The notes below the pieces were generated by a model. The model saw nothing but the letters and a program-made list of their open reading frames with translations. It was not told the DNA's origin and made no database searches. A DNA stretch of 64,000 nt, taken from assembly GCF_014635545.1 (NCBI RefSeq), contig NZ_BMDA01000001.1, forward strand, positions 326,739-390,738, in the 5' to 3' direction. Below are positions 19,444-29,437 of this stretch, piece after piece. Every line of letters starts with the position of its first letter. Within the stretch, counting starts at the first letter, position 1. The position numbers and the translations under genes are program-made. Source of the stretch: Acinetobacter courvalinii (GTDB taxonomy: Bacteria; Pseudomonadota; Gammaproteobacteria; Pseudomonadales; Moraxellaceae).

Positions 19444-20436
19444 TTGAGTCAAACTCATATGTCACACGCCATAAATTTCCAGAAAAGCGCACTCGAAACC
19501 CTGCGTATTGAACAGCAAGCGATTGAAGTGCTTGCCACCCAGATTAATCAACATTTTGATCGTGCATGTGAAATATTATTGCAATGCCAAGGTCGTGTGG
19601 TCATCACGGGGATGGGGAAATCGGGTCATATTGGCCGTAAAATGGCAGCTACATTTGCATCGACAGGTACACCTTCATTTTTTATGCATCCAGGTGAAGC
19701 GGGGCATGGCGATCTGGGCATGCTGGTGCGTGGCGATGTACTTATTGCGATTTCAAACTCGGGCAAGAGTGATGAAATCATGATGTTGATGCCACTGATC
19801 AAGCATTTAGGTGTGCCATTAATCACGATTAGTCGTGATGATAAAGGGCCAATGCCACAAAATGCAGATGTTGCATTAACACTGGGTGCAGCTGACGAAG
19901 CGTGCCCTCTAGGATTGGCGCCAACCTCAAGTACAACCGCAACATTAGTGCTCGGTGATGCTTTGGCGGTTGCGCTACTGGAAGCACGTGGCTTTACCGC
20001 AGATGACTTTGCGCGTTCGCATCCGGCAGGCGCATTGGGGAAACGATTGCTGTTGCATGTGAAGCATTTGATGCATACAGGTTCAGAATTACCCAAGGTA
20101 CGTCCTGATACACCAATGAACAAGGTGCTCTATGAAATCTCGGATAAACGTCTTGGTTTAACCACGATCGTTGATGAGCATGACACCTTATTGGGTATTT
20201 TCACTGATGGTGACTTACGTCGCATGATTGACCAGCAACAGGGTTTTGATGTCAATCTGGCGGTTTCTGAAGTGATGACTAAAAATCCGTTTACCATTTC
20301 TCAAGAAGCCCGTGCGGTGGAAGCATTAGAAAAAATGCATGAGAGAAAAATTAACCAGTTTGTGGTGGTGGATGACAGCAAAAAAGTGATCGGTGTGATC
20401 AGTATGCATGACCTTATTCAGGCGGGAGTAAACTAA
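19444..20436 (+). CDS. kdsD: D-arabinose 5-phosphate isomerase
   Basis: 330 residues. It converts ribulose 5-phosphate to arabinose 5-phosphate, the first step to KDO for lipooligosaccharide. An N-terminal SIS domain (VVITGMGKSGHIGRKMAATF, then SNSGKSDEIMML) is followed by two CBS domains (residues about 210-325). The TTG at 19444 or the ATG at 19459 may be the start; neither has a strong ribosome site. It opens the kdsD-kdsC-lptC-lptA-lptB operon, with 3 bases before kdsC. Confidence 0.95.
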   Translation: MSQTHMSHAINFQKSALETLRIEQQAIEVLATQINQHFDRACEILLQCQGRVVITGMGKSGHIGRKMAATFASTGTPSFFMHPGEAGHGDLGMLVRGDVLIAISNSGKSDEIMMLMPLIKHLGVPLITISRDDKGPMPQNADVALTLGAADEACPLGLAPTSSTTATLVLGDALAVALLEARGFTADDFARSHPAGALGKRLLLHVKHLMHTGSELPKVRPDTPMNKVLYEISDKRLGLTTIVDEHDTLLGIFTDGDLRRMIDQQQGFDVNLAVSEVMTKNPFTISQEARAVEALEKMHERKINQFVVVDDSKKVIGVISMHDLIQAGVN

Positions 20437-20439
20437 GCC

Positions 20440-20979
20440 ATGGCATCTTATGCTTTACAAGAACAAGCACGTCATTTACAGGCACTTGTGCTTGATGTGG
20501 ATGGGATCTTAAGCGATGGCTTTGTGACCTTAACCAATTCGGGTGATGAAATTAAATCATTTGATATTCGTGATGGTCTGGGCATGAAACTGGTCCAGCA
20601 AGCAGGTATGAAGGTGATTATTATCACAGGCCGGAAAAGCCATATCGTTGAAAAACGCATGTCTGATCTTGGTGTCGATCTGGTTTATCAAGGCCGTGAA
20701 GATAAGGGTACAGCCTTACGTGAAGCGTGCGCCCAACTCGGTTTATTGCCTGAAGACTGCATCTATATGGGAGATGACTGGCCGGATTTATCTGCATTTG
20801 CAATTGCCGGAATGAAAGTCACTGTTCCCAATGGCCATGAAGAAGTGCGTCGTCGTGCCAATCTGGTGACCCAGGCGATGGGTGGTCGTGGGGCTGTCCG
20901 GGAAGTCTGTGATATGTTGTTGATGGCAAAAGGTGTTTACCAAGAACTGCTTGAAAAATATCTTGCGGTACCACATTAA
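20440..20979 (+). CDS. kdsC: KDO 8-phosphate phosphatase
   Basis: 179 residues, HAD superfamily without a cap. It removes phosphate from KDO 8-phosphate. The nucleophile motif is LVLDVDGILSDG (Asp-x-Asp), motif II is IIITGRKS, and the metal site is MGDDWPDLSAF. It follows kdsD after 3 bases, so the two are surely co-transcribed. Confidence 0.96.
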   Translation: MASYALQEQARHLQALVLDVDGILSDGFVTLTNSGDEIKSFDIRDGLGMKLVQQAGMKVIIITGRKSHIVEKRMSDLGVDLVYQGREDKGTALREACAQLGLLPEDCIYMGDDWPDLSAFAIAGMKVTVPNGHEEVRRRANLVTQAMGGRGAVREVCDMLLMAKGVYQELLEKYLAVPH

Positions 20980-21018
20980 TATAGTGTTGATTTGCTCAAA
21001 GGTTAGGTAACCCAGTTT

Positions 21019-21567
21019 ATGGATACCAAAGTTTTATATGTTGTTGCTGTTGCAGTCGCTGCGGTGAGCGGTGGCTATTATTATTACAGTGGCAAGGCAA
21101 AAAAGCTGGATGTTGATTCAGCCAAGAATATGACCTATTCCGCACAGGGTGTTCACTTAACACAAACTGATGAGCAGGGTAATTTATATATTCGTGCTGA
21201 AGTGAAACAGTTGCAACAGAATATGCAACTTAAAACCTCTCAGCTTGATCAACTGAATGCAGTGATGTACAAACAGGGCAAAGCAGACGCAACCTTTTAC
21301 GCCAAACAGGCAAATGGCTATGACGACAACACTAAAGTTGTCTTGCTTGGTAATGTCGTTGCGACGAAATTGTCCGATCAGGGTAAAATGGAGTTTCATA
21401 CCGATGAGCTCACGGGTTACCCGAAAACAAGAGAACTCGAAACACAACATCAGGTCACGGTTCAATCACCGACTGCTGAGTTTGTGAGTCAAGGTCTCAA
21501 GGCTAATATGAATAATGGTCAATATGAATTTTATAAAATTCGAGGAAAGTATGCGCCAAGCTCTTAA
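21019..21567 (+). CDS. lptC: LPS export protein LptC
   Basis: 182 residues with one N-terminal membrane anchor (VLYVVAVAVAAVSGGYYYY) and a periplasmic beta-jellyroll. LptC receives lipopolysaccharide from the LptBFG transporter and passes it to LptA. Identity rests on order kdsC-lptC-lptA-lptB and topology, since the sequence is poorly conserved. Confidence 0.9.
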   Translation: MDTKVLYVVAVAVAAVSGGYYYYSGKAKKLDVDSAKNMTYSAQGVHLTQTDEQGNLYIRAEVKQLQQNMQLKTSQLDQLNAVMYKQGKADATFYAKQANGYDDNTKVVLLGNVVATKLSDQGKMEFHTDELTGYPKTRELETQHQVTVQSPTAEFVSQGLKANMNNGQYEFYKIRGKYAPSS

Positions 21568-22099
21568 TTCTAAATCTCGTCTCACTTTCCTAAAACAAGC
21601 CAGCTGCGTGGCTGTGGTTGCATTAGCTGCAAGCACGAGCTTCGCCTTGCCGTCAGACCGCAATCAACAGCTTTCACTGGTTGCGGATCGCGCAACCTAT
21701 AACGATAAGTCTGGTGTAACCACCTATACCGGTAATGTCGTGATTGAGCAGGGCACGATGAAACTGCAAGCAGATTCACTGGTGGCCAACCTGAATAGCA
21801 AGAAAGAAATTCAAACCATTACGGCAAAGGGACGACCTGCTAAGTTCCAGCAACAAATGGATGCCAACAAAGGTCTGGCACGTGGTGAAGCGCAAAATAT
21901 CGTATATAACGCAGATACCGGGATTATTACGCTAACAGGTAATGCTTACCTGTATCAGGATGGATCAAGTATCCGTGGAAATAGCCTGAAATATAGTATG
22001 AATAAAGGCGATGTTGAAGCGCAGGGCTCATCAAGTAACCGTGTACAAATCATTATTCCACCATCAAGCTCTAAAAGCTTCCCAGGGGCACGTGATTAA
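21551..22099 (+). CDS. lptA: LPS transport periplasmic protein LptA
   Basis: 182 residues from ATG 21551, preceded by AGGAAAG; an in-frame upstream GTG at 21515 is less likely. The signal peptide is about residues 1-33 ([20 protein letters not shown]). The mature part is the beta-jellyroll seen in Lpt[19 protein letters not shown] and [16 protein letters not shown]. It overlaps lptC by 17 bases and its stop overlaps the lptB start (TAATG). Confidence 0.93.
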   Translation: MRQALNSKSRLTFLKQASCVAVVALAASTSFALPSDRNQQLSLVADRATYNDKSGVTTYTGNVVIEQGTMKLQADSLVANLNSKKEIQTITAKGRPAKFQQQMDANKGLARGEAQNIVYNADTGIITLTGNAYLYQDGSSIRGNSLKYSMNKGDVEAQGSSSNRVQIIIPPSSSKSFPGARD

Positions 22100-22845
22100 T
22101 GGAACAGGCAGTGCAACAACCCCAGACTTTATGTATTAAGCATTTAGCGAAAAACTATAGTAAACGTTGGGTGGTCAAAGATGTATCTTTTACCATGCAA
22201 AGTGGGCAGATCGTGGGTCTGCTTGGCCCGAATGGTGCAGGTAAAACCACCAGCTTCTATATGGTTGTTGGACTTGTTCGGATGGATAAAGGCGAGATTC
22301 ATTTAGATGACCTCGACATGTCTGACCTTGCGATGCATGAACGTGCGCGTAAAGGTATCGGCTATTTACCGCAAGAAGCCTCCATTTTCAGGAAATTAAC
22401 CATTTCTGAAAATATTATGGCGATTTTAGAAACGCGTAAAGATTTGAACAAACAGCAACGACAGCAACGTCTGAGCGAACTGTTAAGTGATTTTAAAATT
22501 ACTCATATTAAAGACTCACTGGGTATGAGTGTGTCTGGTGGTGAACGCCGTCGTGCTGAAATTGCCCGTGCTTTGGCTGCAGATCCGAAGTTCATGCTAC
22601 TGGATGAACCTTTTGCCGGGGTTGACCCGATTTCAGTCGGTGATATTAAAGATATTATCCAGACGCTGAAAGATCGTGGTATTGGGGTGCTCATTACCGA
22701 TCATAACGTGCGTGAAACGCTGGCGATTTGTGAAAAAGCCTATATCGTTAGTGAAGGTTCAGTCATTGCGGAGGGAACACCGCAAGAAATTCTGGACAAT
22801 GAACAGGTACGTAAAGTCTATTTAGGTGATGATTTCGTCGTTTAG
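22099..22845 (+). CDS. lptB: LPS export ABC transporter ATPase LptB
   Basis: 248 residues. It powers extraction of lipopolysaccharide from the inner membrane with LptF and LptG. Walker A is [12 protein letters not shown], the signature is [16 protein letters not shown] and Walker B is [13 protein letters not shown]. The start overlaps the lptA stop by one base. A terminator follows. Confidence 0.97.
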   Translation: MEQAVQQPQTLCIKHLAKNYSKRWVVKDVSFTMQSGQIVGLLGPNGAGKTTSFYMVVGLVRMDKGEIHLDDLDMSDLAMHERARKGIGYLPQEASIFRKLTISENIMAILETRKDLNKQQRQQRLSELLSDFKITHIKDSLGMSVSGGERRRAEIARALAADPKFMLLDEPFAGVDPISVGDIKDIIQTLKDRGIGVLITDHNVRETLAICEKAYIVSEGSVIAEGTPQEILDNEQVRKVYLGDDFVV

Positions 22846-22870
22846 CCTCGAATCAACTGTGTATGTGAAG

Positions 22871-22895
22871 AAAGAACCGAAAGGTTCTTTTTTTA
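22871..22895 (+). terminator. Rho-independent terminator of the kds-lpt operon
   Basis: AAAGAACC, GAAA loop, GGTTCTTT, then more T. Confidence 0.92.
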
Positions 22896-23119
22896 TGGCT
22901 GCATATAAATCAAATTGCTCAATCCCAACTCATTTAGTGGGGAATAGCGAGAATTTTATTCTAATTAGCTGATAAATATTTATTTTATTTTTTTAATTAG
23001 TTTGGCATATTTTATAAAAATGAGAACTGTTTTACAAAAATAAACACTTATAAATGTGTGAAAACGTGTTTAGAACATAGTGTTTTATGTAAAAAAATGA
23101 TTAAAATGAAAATGCTGAA

Positions 23120-24682
23120 ATGATAACAATACGAAAAAATATGAACTTAAAGAACGATATAAAAGTGAATAATGGATCATGGAAAAGAAGTATGAGTTTT
23201 AAGTGGTTACTTTATGCAGCAACGCTATCTGTACCAATGACACATGCAACCACACCAAGTGAACAGTATCACACTTTAAAGAACAATTTGTCCCGGCTGT
23301 TTGTTCCGCAAAGTAGTGATGAGTTTAAAGTTGCGCAAATGCAAAAGTTGAGCAACTTCTCGGTCGATTCCTCACTAGGCAATGATTTACCTGTTGTTGG
23401 ATCAGGACGTCCACAAGAGACGGCGGTCGCAAATGCATTTTGGCAGAATCAGCGTAAGGTATTGAGAGATGCCGTGCAGGTAGCGGTACAGCGTAATCCG
23501 GATATTGCACAAGGAATCGCGGCACTGGCATCGCAAAATGCCAATATCGACGTGGCAAAATCAGGCTACTATCCACAGATTGGCGGTGGTGTCAGCACAG
23601 GAGACCTGGGGAAGAAAAGTACACGGGGGCAGCAATTACTGACCTTGAGTGCAACCCAGATGCTTTATGATTTCGGCAAGGTTAAATCGGGTGTCAATGT
23701 AGAAAAAGCCAAGGTGTTGGTTGGACAGGCCAATGTGCTGGTCAAAATTGACGATATCTCCTTGGATGTGGCACAAACTATTATCAATATTCAGCGTTAT
23801 CAGACGCTTATCCGGATTGCCAATCAGCAGATTGCCGGGATTAAGCGAATTCAGGAAATGGCCAATCTGCGTGCCAATGCCGGGATCAGTAGTCAGGCTG
23901 ACCCGATCCAGGCCCAGTCTTATTTACAATCTGCACAGTCGGCGATGATTGCCCAGCAATCTTTACTCAGTCAGTACCAGCAGCATCTTTATACCTTGCT
24001 CGGTTTTGATACCCGCAACGTGCAATGGACCATTCCTGACGATTTTGTAAAACAATCAGATTTATACGCAACACCACAGTTCAATACCATTCCACAAATG
24101 ATTGCTGCACAGGCGGGCATTGAAGTGGCGCGTAATCAAAAATTACAGACACAGGTGAGTAATTATCCGACACTATCGGTAAAAGGAGAACTGAGTCAGG
24201 CTTTACACGGACGTAACCCGGGAAATGATAAAGAAGGCGGCTTTGATAGCGCCATCATGCTGGAAGCCAGCAGCCAGTTCTATCAAGGGGGAGCGACTTC
24301 TTCCAGAACACGCGCCGCCAGTTATGCTGAAGAGGCAGCAAGAGCGCAAGTAAATGCGGTTTATCTCAAGGTGCTGGACCAGATCCGTACCAGTCGTGAA
24401 CAGATTGAAAATAAACAACGCCAGATGCAGGTTTTGGCAGGACAACAAGCAACAACAATACGTACAAGAGAACTTTATCAAGAACAATATAAATTGGGAA
24501 CACGGACTCTAGTCGATTTGCTCAATGCAGAACAAGCGATTCATAGTGCGAACTCAGAGGCTGAAACAGCACGTTATGATATTTACAGCAGCATTGCACA
24601 ATACATTGCTGCGACAGGACGTTCTCGTCAGGCCTATGACCTCAATAATTTAAATATACAAGGGTTTGAGGTACAACCATGA
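23120..24682 (+). CDS. Type I secretion outer membrane channel, TolC family
   Basis: Up to 520 residues. It forms the outer membrane duct of a type I secretion system. Two repeats of the OEP fold are visible, with long helices rich in Gln/Ala and short beta segments (ATQMLYDFGKVKSGVN; SQFYQGGATSSRTRAA). The first ATG at 23120 gives an unusual polar leader; ATG 23192 (MSFKWLLYAATLSVPMTHA) gives a standard signal peptide and is preferred. The upstream 224 bp is very AT-rich. The stop overlaps the ABC transporter gene by 4 bases. It resembles LapE. Confidence 0.9.
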   Translation: MITIRKNMNLKNDIKVNNGSWKRSMSFKWLLYAATLSVPMTHATTPSEQYHTLKNNLSRLFVPQSSDEFKVAQMQKLSNFSVDSSLGNDLPVVGSGRPQETAVANAFWQNQRKVLRDAVQVAVQRNPDIAQGIAALASQNANIDVAKSGYYPQIGGGVSTGDLGKKSTRGQQLLTLSATQMLYDFGKVKSGVNVEKAKVLVGQANVLVKIDDISLDVAQTIINIQRYQTLIRIANQQIAGIKRIQEMANLRANAGISSQADPIQAQSYLQSAQSAMIAQQSLLSQYQQHLYTLLGFDTRNVQWTIPDDFVKQSDLYATPQFNTIPQMIAAQAGIEVARNQKLQTQVSNYPTLSVKGELSQALHGRNPGNDKEGGFDSAIMLEASSQFYQGGATSSRTRAASYAEEAARAQVNAVYLKVLDQIRTSREQIENKQRQMQVLAGQQATTIRTRELYQEQYKLGTRTLVDLLNAEQAIHSANSEAETARYDIYSSIAQYIAATGRSRQAYDLNNLNIQGFEVQP

Positions 24683-26805
24683 TTACTACAAAAATAAATT
24701 ATCAGCCATGGTTACAGGCAATATTAACCATCGCCAAACATTACCGGATTGAACCATCTGAAGAACGGATTCGCTTACAACTGGACTGGAACCAGAACCA
24801 GAACCTGGATGAGGTCCTGATCCTGATCAGTCGGCAGATTGGCCTGAACTTACGCAAAGTTGCCTTTAGCAATGACGTGATTAACCCTTGGCGCCTACCG
24901 GTACTGGTCGAACTGGCCGACGGGCAGGTTGGTGTGATTGATAAGGCGGATGGTACCGGACATGTCAGCATTCAGCTCAGTGGTGATCAGGGCCTGTCAC
25001 AGAAATTTGCCGTCGGCGCGCTAAGACACATCATTAAGAATGTCTATGTACTGCGTCCTGAACAGTCGGTTCCTGATGCGCGTGTTGATGAATATATCAA
25101 GCCTTATCAACCGAGCTGGTTCTGGTCGATTGCCTTACAAGACTGGAAGCGCTATATCGATATCATGCTGGCATCGATGATTGCCAACATCCTGGCATTG
25201 GCGACCATTATTTTCTCCATGCAGGTCTATGATCGGGTCGTTCCTTCGCAATCTATTCCGACGCTGTGGGTACTGGCAGCGGGTGTACTCATCGCCGCGA
25301 TTTTCGAATTTGTACTGCGTCTTTCGCGTATTTACATTTCAGACATTATTGGAAAACGGGCCGATTTACGAGTGTCTGACCGTGTATTTGGTCATGCACT
25401 GCGTATCAAAAATAGTGAGCGCTCTAAATCTACCGGTACTTTTATTTCCCAGATTCGGGAGCTGGAAGGCGTACGTGAGCTGGTCACTTCGACCACAATG
25501 GGCGCGATTGCAGATTTACCATTTTTCTTCTTATTCCTGGTTATTTTTGCGCTGATTGGCGGAAATTTATTTTGGGTCATGCTACTGGTCGTGCCTTTAA
25601 TGATTTTGCCTGCAATCTTGGCACAAAAGAAACTGGCGCAACTGGCACAAGAAGGGATGCGCGAATCCTCCATTCGTAATGCGATTCTGGTTGAAGCCGT
25701 GCAAGGTATTGAAGATATCAAGCTATTACGTGCAGAGTCGCGTTTCCAGAATCAGTGGAACCATATGAATGAAGTGTCTGCCGATATTAGTATGCAGCAA
25801 CGTAAAATTGTGGGTGTACTTACGGCATGGACACAAAAGATTCAGGGTCTGACCTATGCTGCGGTGATTCTGGTGGGCTGTTTCGCGGTGATGAAAGGTG
25901 ATATGACGACGGGTGCACTGGTGGCCTGTTCGATTTTGTCTTCGCGTATGCTGGCACCGATTTCGCAAATCACCGGGATTCTCGGGCGTTTACAACAAGC
26001 CAAAGTAGCGAAAAAAGGTCTGGATGAATTAATGAAAAAGCCGGTGGATCAGGCAGATCAGGCTCATCTGGTGCATAAAGAAGTGCTACACGGCGACTAT
26101 GAGCTGAAGAAAGTCGTATTCCAGTATTCCGAAGATGATCCACGACCAAGTTTGTCTATTCCTCATTTGAAGATTCGGGCGGGTGAGCGTATTGCCATTC
26201 TTGGACGCAATGGGGCAGGCAAATCAACACTGCTCCAGATTTTATCTGCCATGCAATTTCCAAACGCAGGTTCGGTGCATTTAGATGATCTGGATATTAG
26301 CCTGATTGATCCATCCGATGTACGCCGTGACATGGGCTTACTCAATCAGAATGCACATTTATTCTATGGCACGATCCGTGAAAACCTGACGTTAGGCGCT
26401 CCACTGGCACGTGATGAAGACATTTTAAAAGCGCTGAAAGTAACTGGCGCATTGAGCTTTGTGCATGAGAAGAAAGAAGGGCTGGATCATCTGGTGTTAG
26501 AAGGTGGGGTCGGTTTTTCTGGGGGGCAACGTCAAGCGTTATTGTTGGCACGTTTATTGATCCGTCAACCGAACATTCTATTGCTGGATGAGCCAACGGC
26601 AGCCATTGATGATGTCGCCGAGAAGCAGCTGATTGACCATTTAAGAAGCTGGCTCGGTTATCGGACTTTAGTGGTGGCGACCCATCGTCGTGCCGTTCTG
26701 GAACTGGTGGACCGGATTATTGTCATGAATGAAGGCAAGATCGTGATGGATGGGCCAGTGGAACAAGTCTTACAACAATCAGCAATAAAACAAAAAATAG
26801 TTTAA
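24679..26805 (+). CDS. Type I secretion ABC transporter (LapB/HlyB-like)
   Basis: 708 residues. It has an N-terminal C39-like domain without an evident catalytic Cys (about 1-125), as in RTX adhesin exporters. Six membrane spans lie at about 150-430. The ATPase has Walker A GRNGAGKSTLLQ (near 507), signature FSGGQRQALLLA (near 611) and Walker B ILLLDEPTAAID (near 633). It exports a large adhesin or RTX protein in one step with the TolC-like and HlyD-like partners. No substrate gene is present in this window. Confidence 0.93.
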   Translation: MITTKINYQPWLQAILTIAKHYRIEPSEERIRLQLDWNQNQNLDEVLILISRQIGLNLRKVAFSNDVINPWRLPVLVELADGQVGVIDKADGTGHVSIQLSGDQGLSQKFAVGALRHIIKNVYVLRPEQSVPDARVDEYIKPYQPSWFWSIALQDWKRYIDIMLASMIANILALATIIFSMQVYDRVVPSQSIPTLWVLAAGVLIAAIFEFVLRLSRIYISDIIGKRADLRVSDRVFGHALRIKNSERSKSTGTFISQIRELEGVRELVTSTTMGAIADLPFFFLFLVIFALIGGNLFWVMLLVVPLMILPAILAQKKLAQLAQEGMRESSIRNAILVEAVQGIEDIKLLRAESRFQNQWNHMNEVSADISMQQRKIVGVLTAWTQKIQGLTYAAVILVGCFAVMKGDMTTGALVACSILSSRMLAPISQITGILGRLQQAKVAKKGLDELMKKPVDQADQAHLVHKEVLHGDYELKKVVFQYSEDDPRPSLSIPHLKIRAGERIAILGRNGAGKSTLLQILSAMQFPNAGSVHLDDLDISLIDPSDVRRDMGLLNQNAHLFYGTIRENLTLGAPLARDEDILKALKVTGALSFVHEKKEGLDHLVLEGGVGFSGGQRQALLLARLLIRQPNILLLDEPTAAIDDVAEKQLIDHLRSWLGYRTLVVATHRRAVLELVDRIIVMNEGKIVMDGPVEQVLQQSAIKQKIV

Positions 26806-26829
26806 TACTTAGAGCATAGAGGCAAATTT

Positions 26830-28020
26830 ATGAGTGAAGAACAAAAAACGGGTAGTCGTCCGATGAATGTAACTTACAAGGAACCTAAGTTACCTCGTTC
26901 GACACTCGTTGTTTGGATGATTGGGATTGGTTTACTTGTACTCTTGATCTGGGCATGGTTGTTTAATTTAGAAGAAGTTTCTACGGGGACAGGTAAAGTT
27001 ATTCCATCTTCAAAAGAGCAGATCATTCAGTCACTTGAAGGGGGCATTCTAACCAAGCTTGATGTAAATGAAGGGGATGTGGTGGAAAAGGGGCAGATTC
27101 TGGCTCAACTTGATCCGACACGGTTAGCGTCGAATGTGGGCGAGTCGCAGTCTTTACTGATTTCGGCACAGGCCACCGCAGCACGTTTACGTGCCGAAGT
27201 GAATGGTACGCCACTGACCTTTCCTGAGGAAGTCAAGAAAAGTCCTAAACTGGTTCAAGAGGAAACCGCACTTTATTATTCACGCCGTGAGAATCTGGAG
27301 CAATCCATCGCAGGTTATGAACAGGCGGCCAAACTGGTACGACAAGAGCTTGCCATGACTGAGCCATTAGTGGCCAAAGGTGCAGCCAGTGAAGTTGAGG
27401 TTTTGCGCTTAAAACGTGAAGCCAATGACTTGAATAACAAGATCAATGACACCCGTAACGAATATTATGTCAAAGCGCGAGAGGAGCTTTCCAAAGCCAA
27501 TACTGACATCCAGACCCAACAACAGGTGGTGAATGGACGTGCTGACAGCTTGCAACGTGCGGTATTCAAAGCACCGGTACGGGGTGTGGTCAAAGAAATT
27601 GATGTCACGACTTTAGGCGGGGTGATTCCGCAAAATGGTAAATTGATGACGATTGTCCCACTGGAAGATAAACTGCTGATCGAAGCACGTATTTCACCGC
27701 GAGATATTGCTTTCATTCGTCCAGGACAAGAGGCCTTGGTGAAGATTACGGCCTATGATTACTCTATCTACGGTGGTCTGGATGGCAAAGTCACGATCAT
27801 TTCTCCAGATACCATTCGTGATGAAGTCAAGCAGGATCAGTTCTATTATCGTGTCTATATCCGGACCGATTCGGACCGCCTCTATAACAAGGCGGGTAAG
27901 GCCTTCAGTATTACCCCGGGGATGGTGGCGACAGTGGATATTCGTACCGGTCAAAAAACCATTATGGATTATCTGCTGAAACCGTTTAATAAAGCCAAGG
28001 AAGCATTACGCGAACGCTAA
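26830..28020 (+). CDS. Type I secretion membrane fusion protein, HlyD family
   Basis: 396 residues with one N-terminal membrane span (STLVVWMIGIGLLVLLIWAW, about 26-45). A lipoyl/barrel-sandwich half (GGILTKLDVNEGDVVEKGQI) follows, then a coiled-coil hairpin (about 100-250) and the second half (FKAPVRGVVKEIDVTTLGGV). The C-terminal ITPGMVATVDIRTGQKTIMDYLLKP is the HlyD family signature region. It bridges transporter and channel in the periplasm. Third gene of the operon, 24 bases after the transporter. Confidence 0.94.
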   Translation: MSEEQKTGSRPMNVTYKEPKLPRSTLVVWMIGIGLLVLLIWAWLFNLEEVSTGTGKVIPSSKEQIIQSLEGGILTKLDVNEGDVVEKGQILAQLDPTRLASNVGESQSLLISAQATAARLRAEVNGTPLTFPEEVKKSPKLVQEETALYYSRRENLEQSIAGYEQAAKLVRQELAMTEPLVAKGAASEVEVLRLKREANDLNNKINDTRNEYYVKAREELSKANTDIQTQQQVVNGRADSLQRAVFKAPVRGVVKEIDVTTLGGVIPQNGKLMTIVPLEDKLLIEARISPRDIAFIRPGQEALVKITAYDYSIYGGLDGKVTIISPDTIRDEVKQDQFYYRVYIRTDSDRLYNKAGKAFSITPGMVATVDIRTGQKTIMDYLLKPFNKAKEALRER

Positions 28021-28035
28021 GTGATGCGGATTGAG

Positions 28036-28063
28036 AAAACCTCGCTTCAGGCGAGGTTTTTTA
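28036..28063 (+). terminator. Rho-independent terminator of the secretion operon
   Basis: AAAACCTCGC, TTCA loop, GGCGAGGTTTTTT. It lies inside an upstream extension of the next frame, showing that gene starts later. Confidence 0.92.
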
Positions 28064-28114
28064 TTTGTCAGTGAAGCAGCTATAATCTGTTTTTCAATTT
28101 TTATCTTGTTTTTT

Positions 28115-28714
28115 ATGCCATTTACCATTGCCAGTACGGTAACTTTTGAAGAAGACATTAAAAAAAGTCGTTTCCAGGCGATTGCGGCTGTTGTTGAAAA
28201 TGAACAGCAGGTTAAAGATTTTCTGGAACAGTACAAAGATACTTCAACCACACATCAATGCTGGGCATGGAAAATTGGGCATCATGTCCGTTTTAATGAT
28301 GATGGCGAACCTTCGGGTACAGCAGGTCGCCCAATACTTGCAACCATTGAAGGTAATGAACTCACCAATGTGATTGTACTGGTCAATCGTTGGTATGGCG
28401 GTATAAAACTGGGGACGGGCGGCTTGGTTCGTGCCTACGGCGGTTGCGCAGGCCAGTGCTTATTGTTGGCAGAAAAAATTGAATTGATTGAAAAGAAAGA
28501 AATACGTTTTGCATGTCTGTTTAATGAATGGGCTATTATGCAGTATGAATTGATGCAGCAACAGATTGAGTATCAGGAAGCTTATACCGATACCGGTGTT
28601 ACGGTTCAGGCTCGACTGCAAGTGCATCAGCTTGAGCCATTAAGGTTAAAACTCCAAGATGTCACTAGAGGTCGCGAGCAATTGGTATTGGTTGAGGAGC
28701 AAGACAATGAATGA
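28115..28714 (+). CDS. yigZ: YigZ/IMPACT family protein
   Basis: 199 residues from ATG 28115; an earlier in-frame start crosses the terminator and is rejected. The UPF0029/Impact N-terminal signature CWAWKIGHHVRFNDDGEPSGTAG is followed by VNRWYGGIKLGTGGLVRAYG. The family is linked to translation control and ribosome-associated functions, but its bacterial role is not settled. It overlaps the acetyltransferase gene by 8 bases. Confidence 0.9.
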   Translation: MPFTIASTVTFEEDIKKSRFQAIAAVVENEQQVKDFLEQYKDTSTTHQCWAWKIGHHVRFNDDGEPSGTAGRPILATIEGNELTNVIVLVNRWYGGIKLGTGGLVRAYGGCAGQCLLLAEKIELIEKKEIRFACLFNEWAIMQYELMQQQIEYQEAYTDTGVTVQARLQVHQLEPLRLKLQDVTRGREQLVLVEEQDNE

Positions 28715-29321
28715 TCCTTTATTAAAATACCGAGAGCAGCATAAACAGCGCCTTAATTATATGCCATGGCTGTATTGGACACTCAAGCCGAAACATCGTG
28801 AATGGGCAGAAGCATGGCAAGCTGAATATCAGGCCTATCTCATGGAGATGGAGACGGTGGAAATCGGCAAGAACTGTTTCATTTCTCCATTGGCACATAT
28901 TTTTGCTGAACGCGGTCGCAAGATTTCGATTGGAGATAATACTTTTATCGCAGCGGATTGTACCTTGCATGGCCCGTTAGAGATCGGCAATGAAGTCGCG
29001 ATTAACCATCACAGTATTCTGGATGGGGGACGTGCAGGGATCAGATTACATGATCAGGTTAGAATCGCAGCCTATAGTCATTTATATGCCTTTGACCATG
29101 GTATGGAAATGGATCGTGCGATTTACCAACAGCCTGTTAGCTCTAAAGGAATTGAAGTTGGACGTGATGTCTGGCTCGGCGCACATGTGGGCATCAAGGA
29201 CGGGATTAAAATCGGAGATCATGCGGTAGTCGGCATGAACAGTATGGTCACTAAAAATGTAGACGATTACGCAATTGTGGCAGGGAATCCAGCAAAAATA
29301 ATCCGTTATCGTAATGAATAA
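28707..29321 (+). CDS. Hexapeptide-repeat acyltransferase
   Basis: 204 residues from ATG 28707, overlapping the yigZ-family stop. A left-handed beta helix of hexapeptide repeats is clear (IGKNCFISPLAHIFA, IGDNTFIAADCTLHG, VGRDVWLGAHVGIKDG, IGDHAVVGMNSMVTKN). The ending AIVAGNPAKIIRY is typical of O-acetyltransferases of the maltose/galactoside acetyltransferase group. The acceptor is unknown. Confidence 0.88.
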   Translation: MNDPLLKYREQHKQRLNYMPWLYWTLKPKHREWAEAWQAEYQAYLMEMETVEIGKNCFISPLAHIFAERGRKISIGDNTFIAADCTLHGPLEIGNEVAINHHSILDGGRAGIRLHDQVRIAAYSHLYAFDHGMEMDRAIYQQPVSSKGIEVGRDVWLGAHVGIKDGIKIGDHAVVGMNSMVTKNVDDYAIVAGNPAKIIRYRNE

Positions 29322-29437
29322 AGGTTTATTAAAAAGCATCTGAGATTCGATACATAAATTTAACCTTCCTCACTTTTATCTATGTTAAGTTAAAAACAAG
29401 TAGAAGACCTAAGGTATGTACCTAAAGAGAGGCGAAA

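Noticed and set aside
28031-28114. Longer N-terminus for the YigZ-family protein
   Set aside because: It would cross the rho-independent terminator at 28036-28063; ATG 28115 gives the normal family start.
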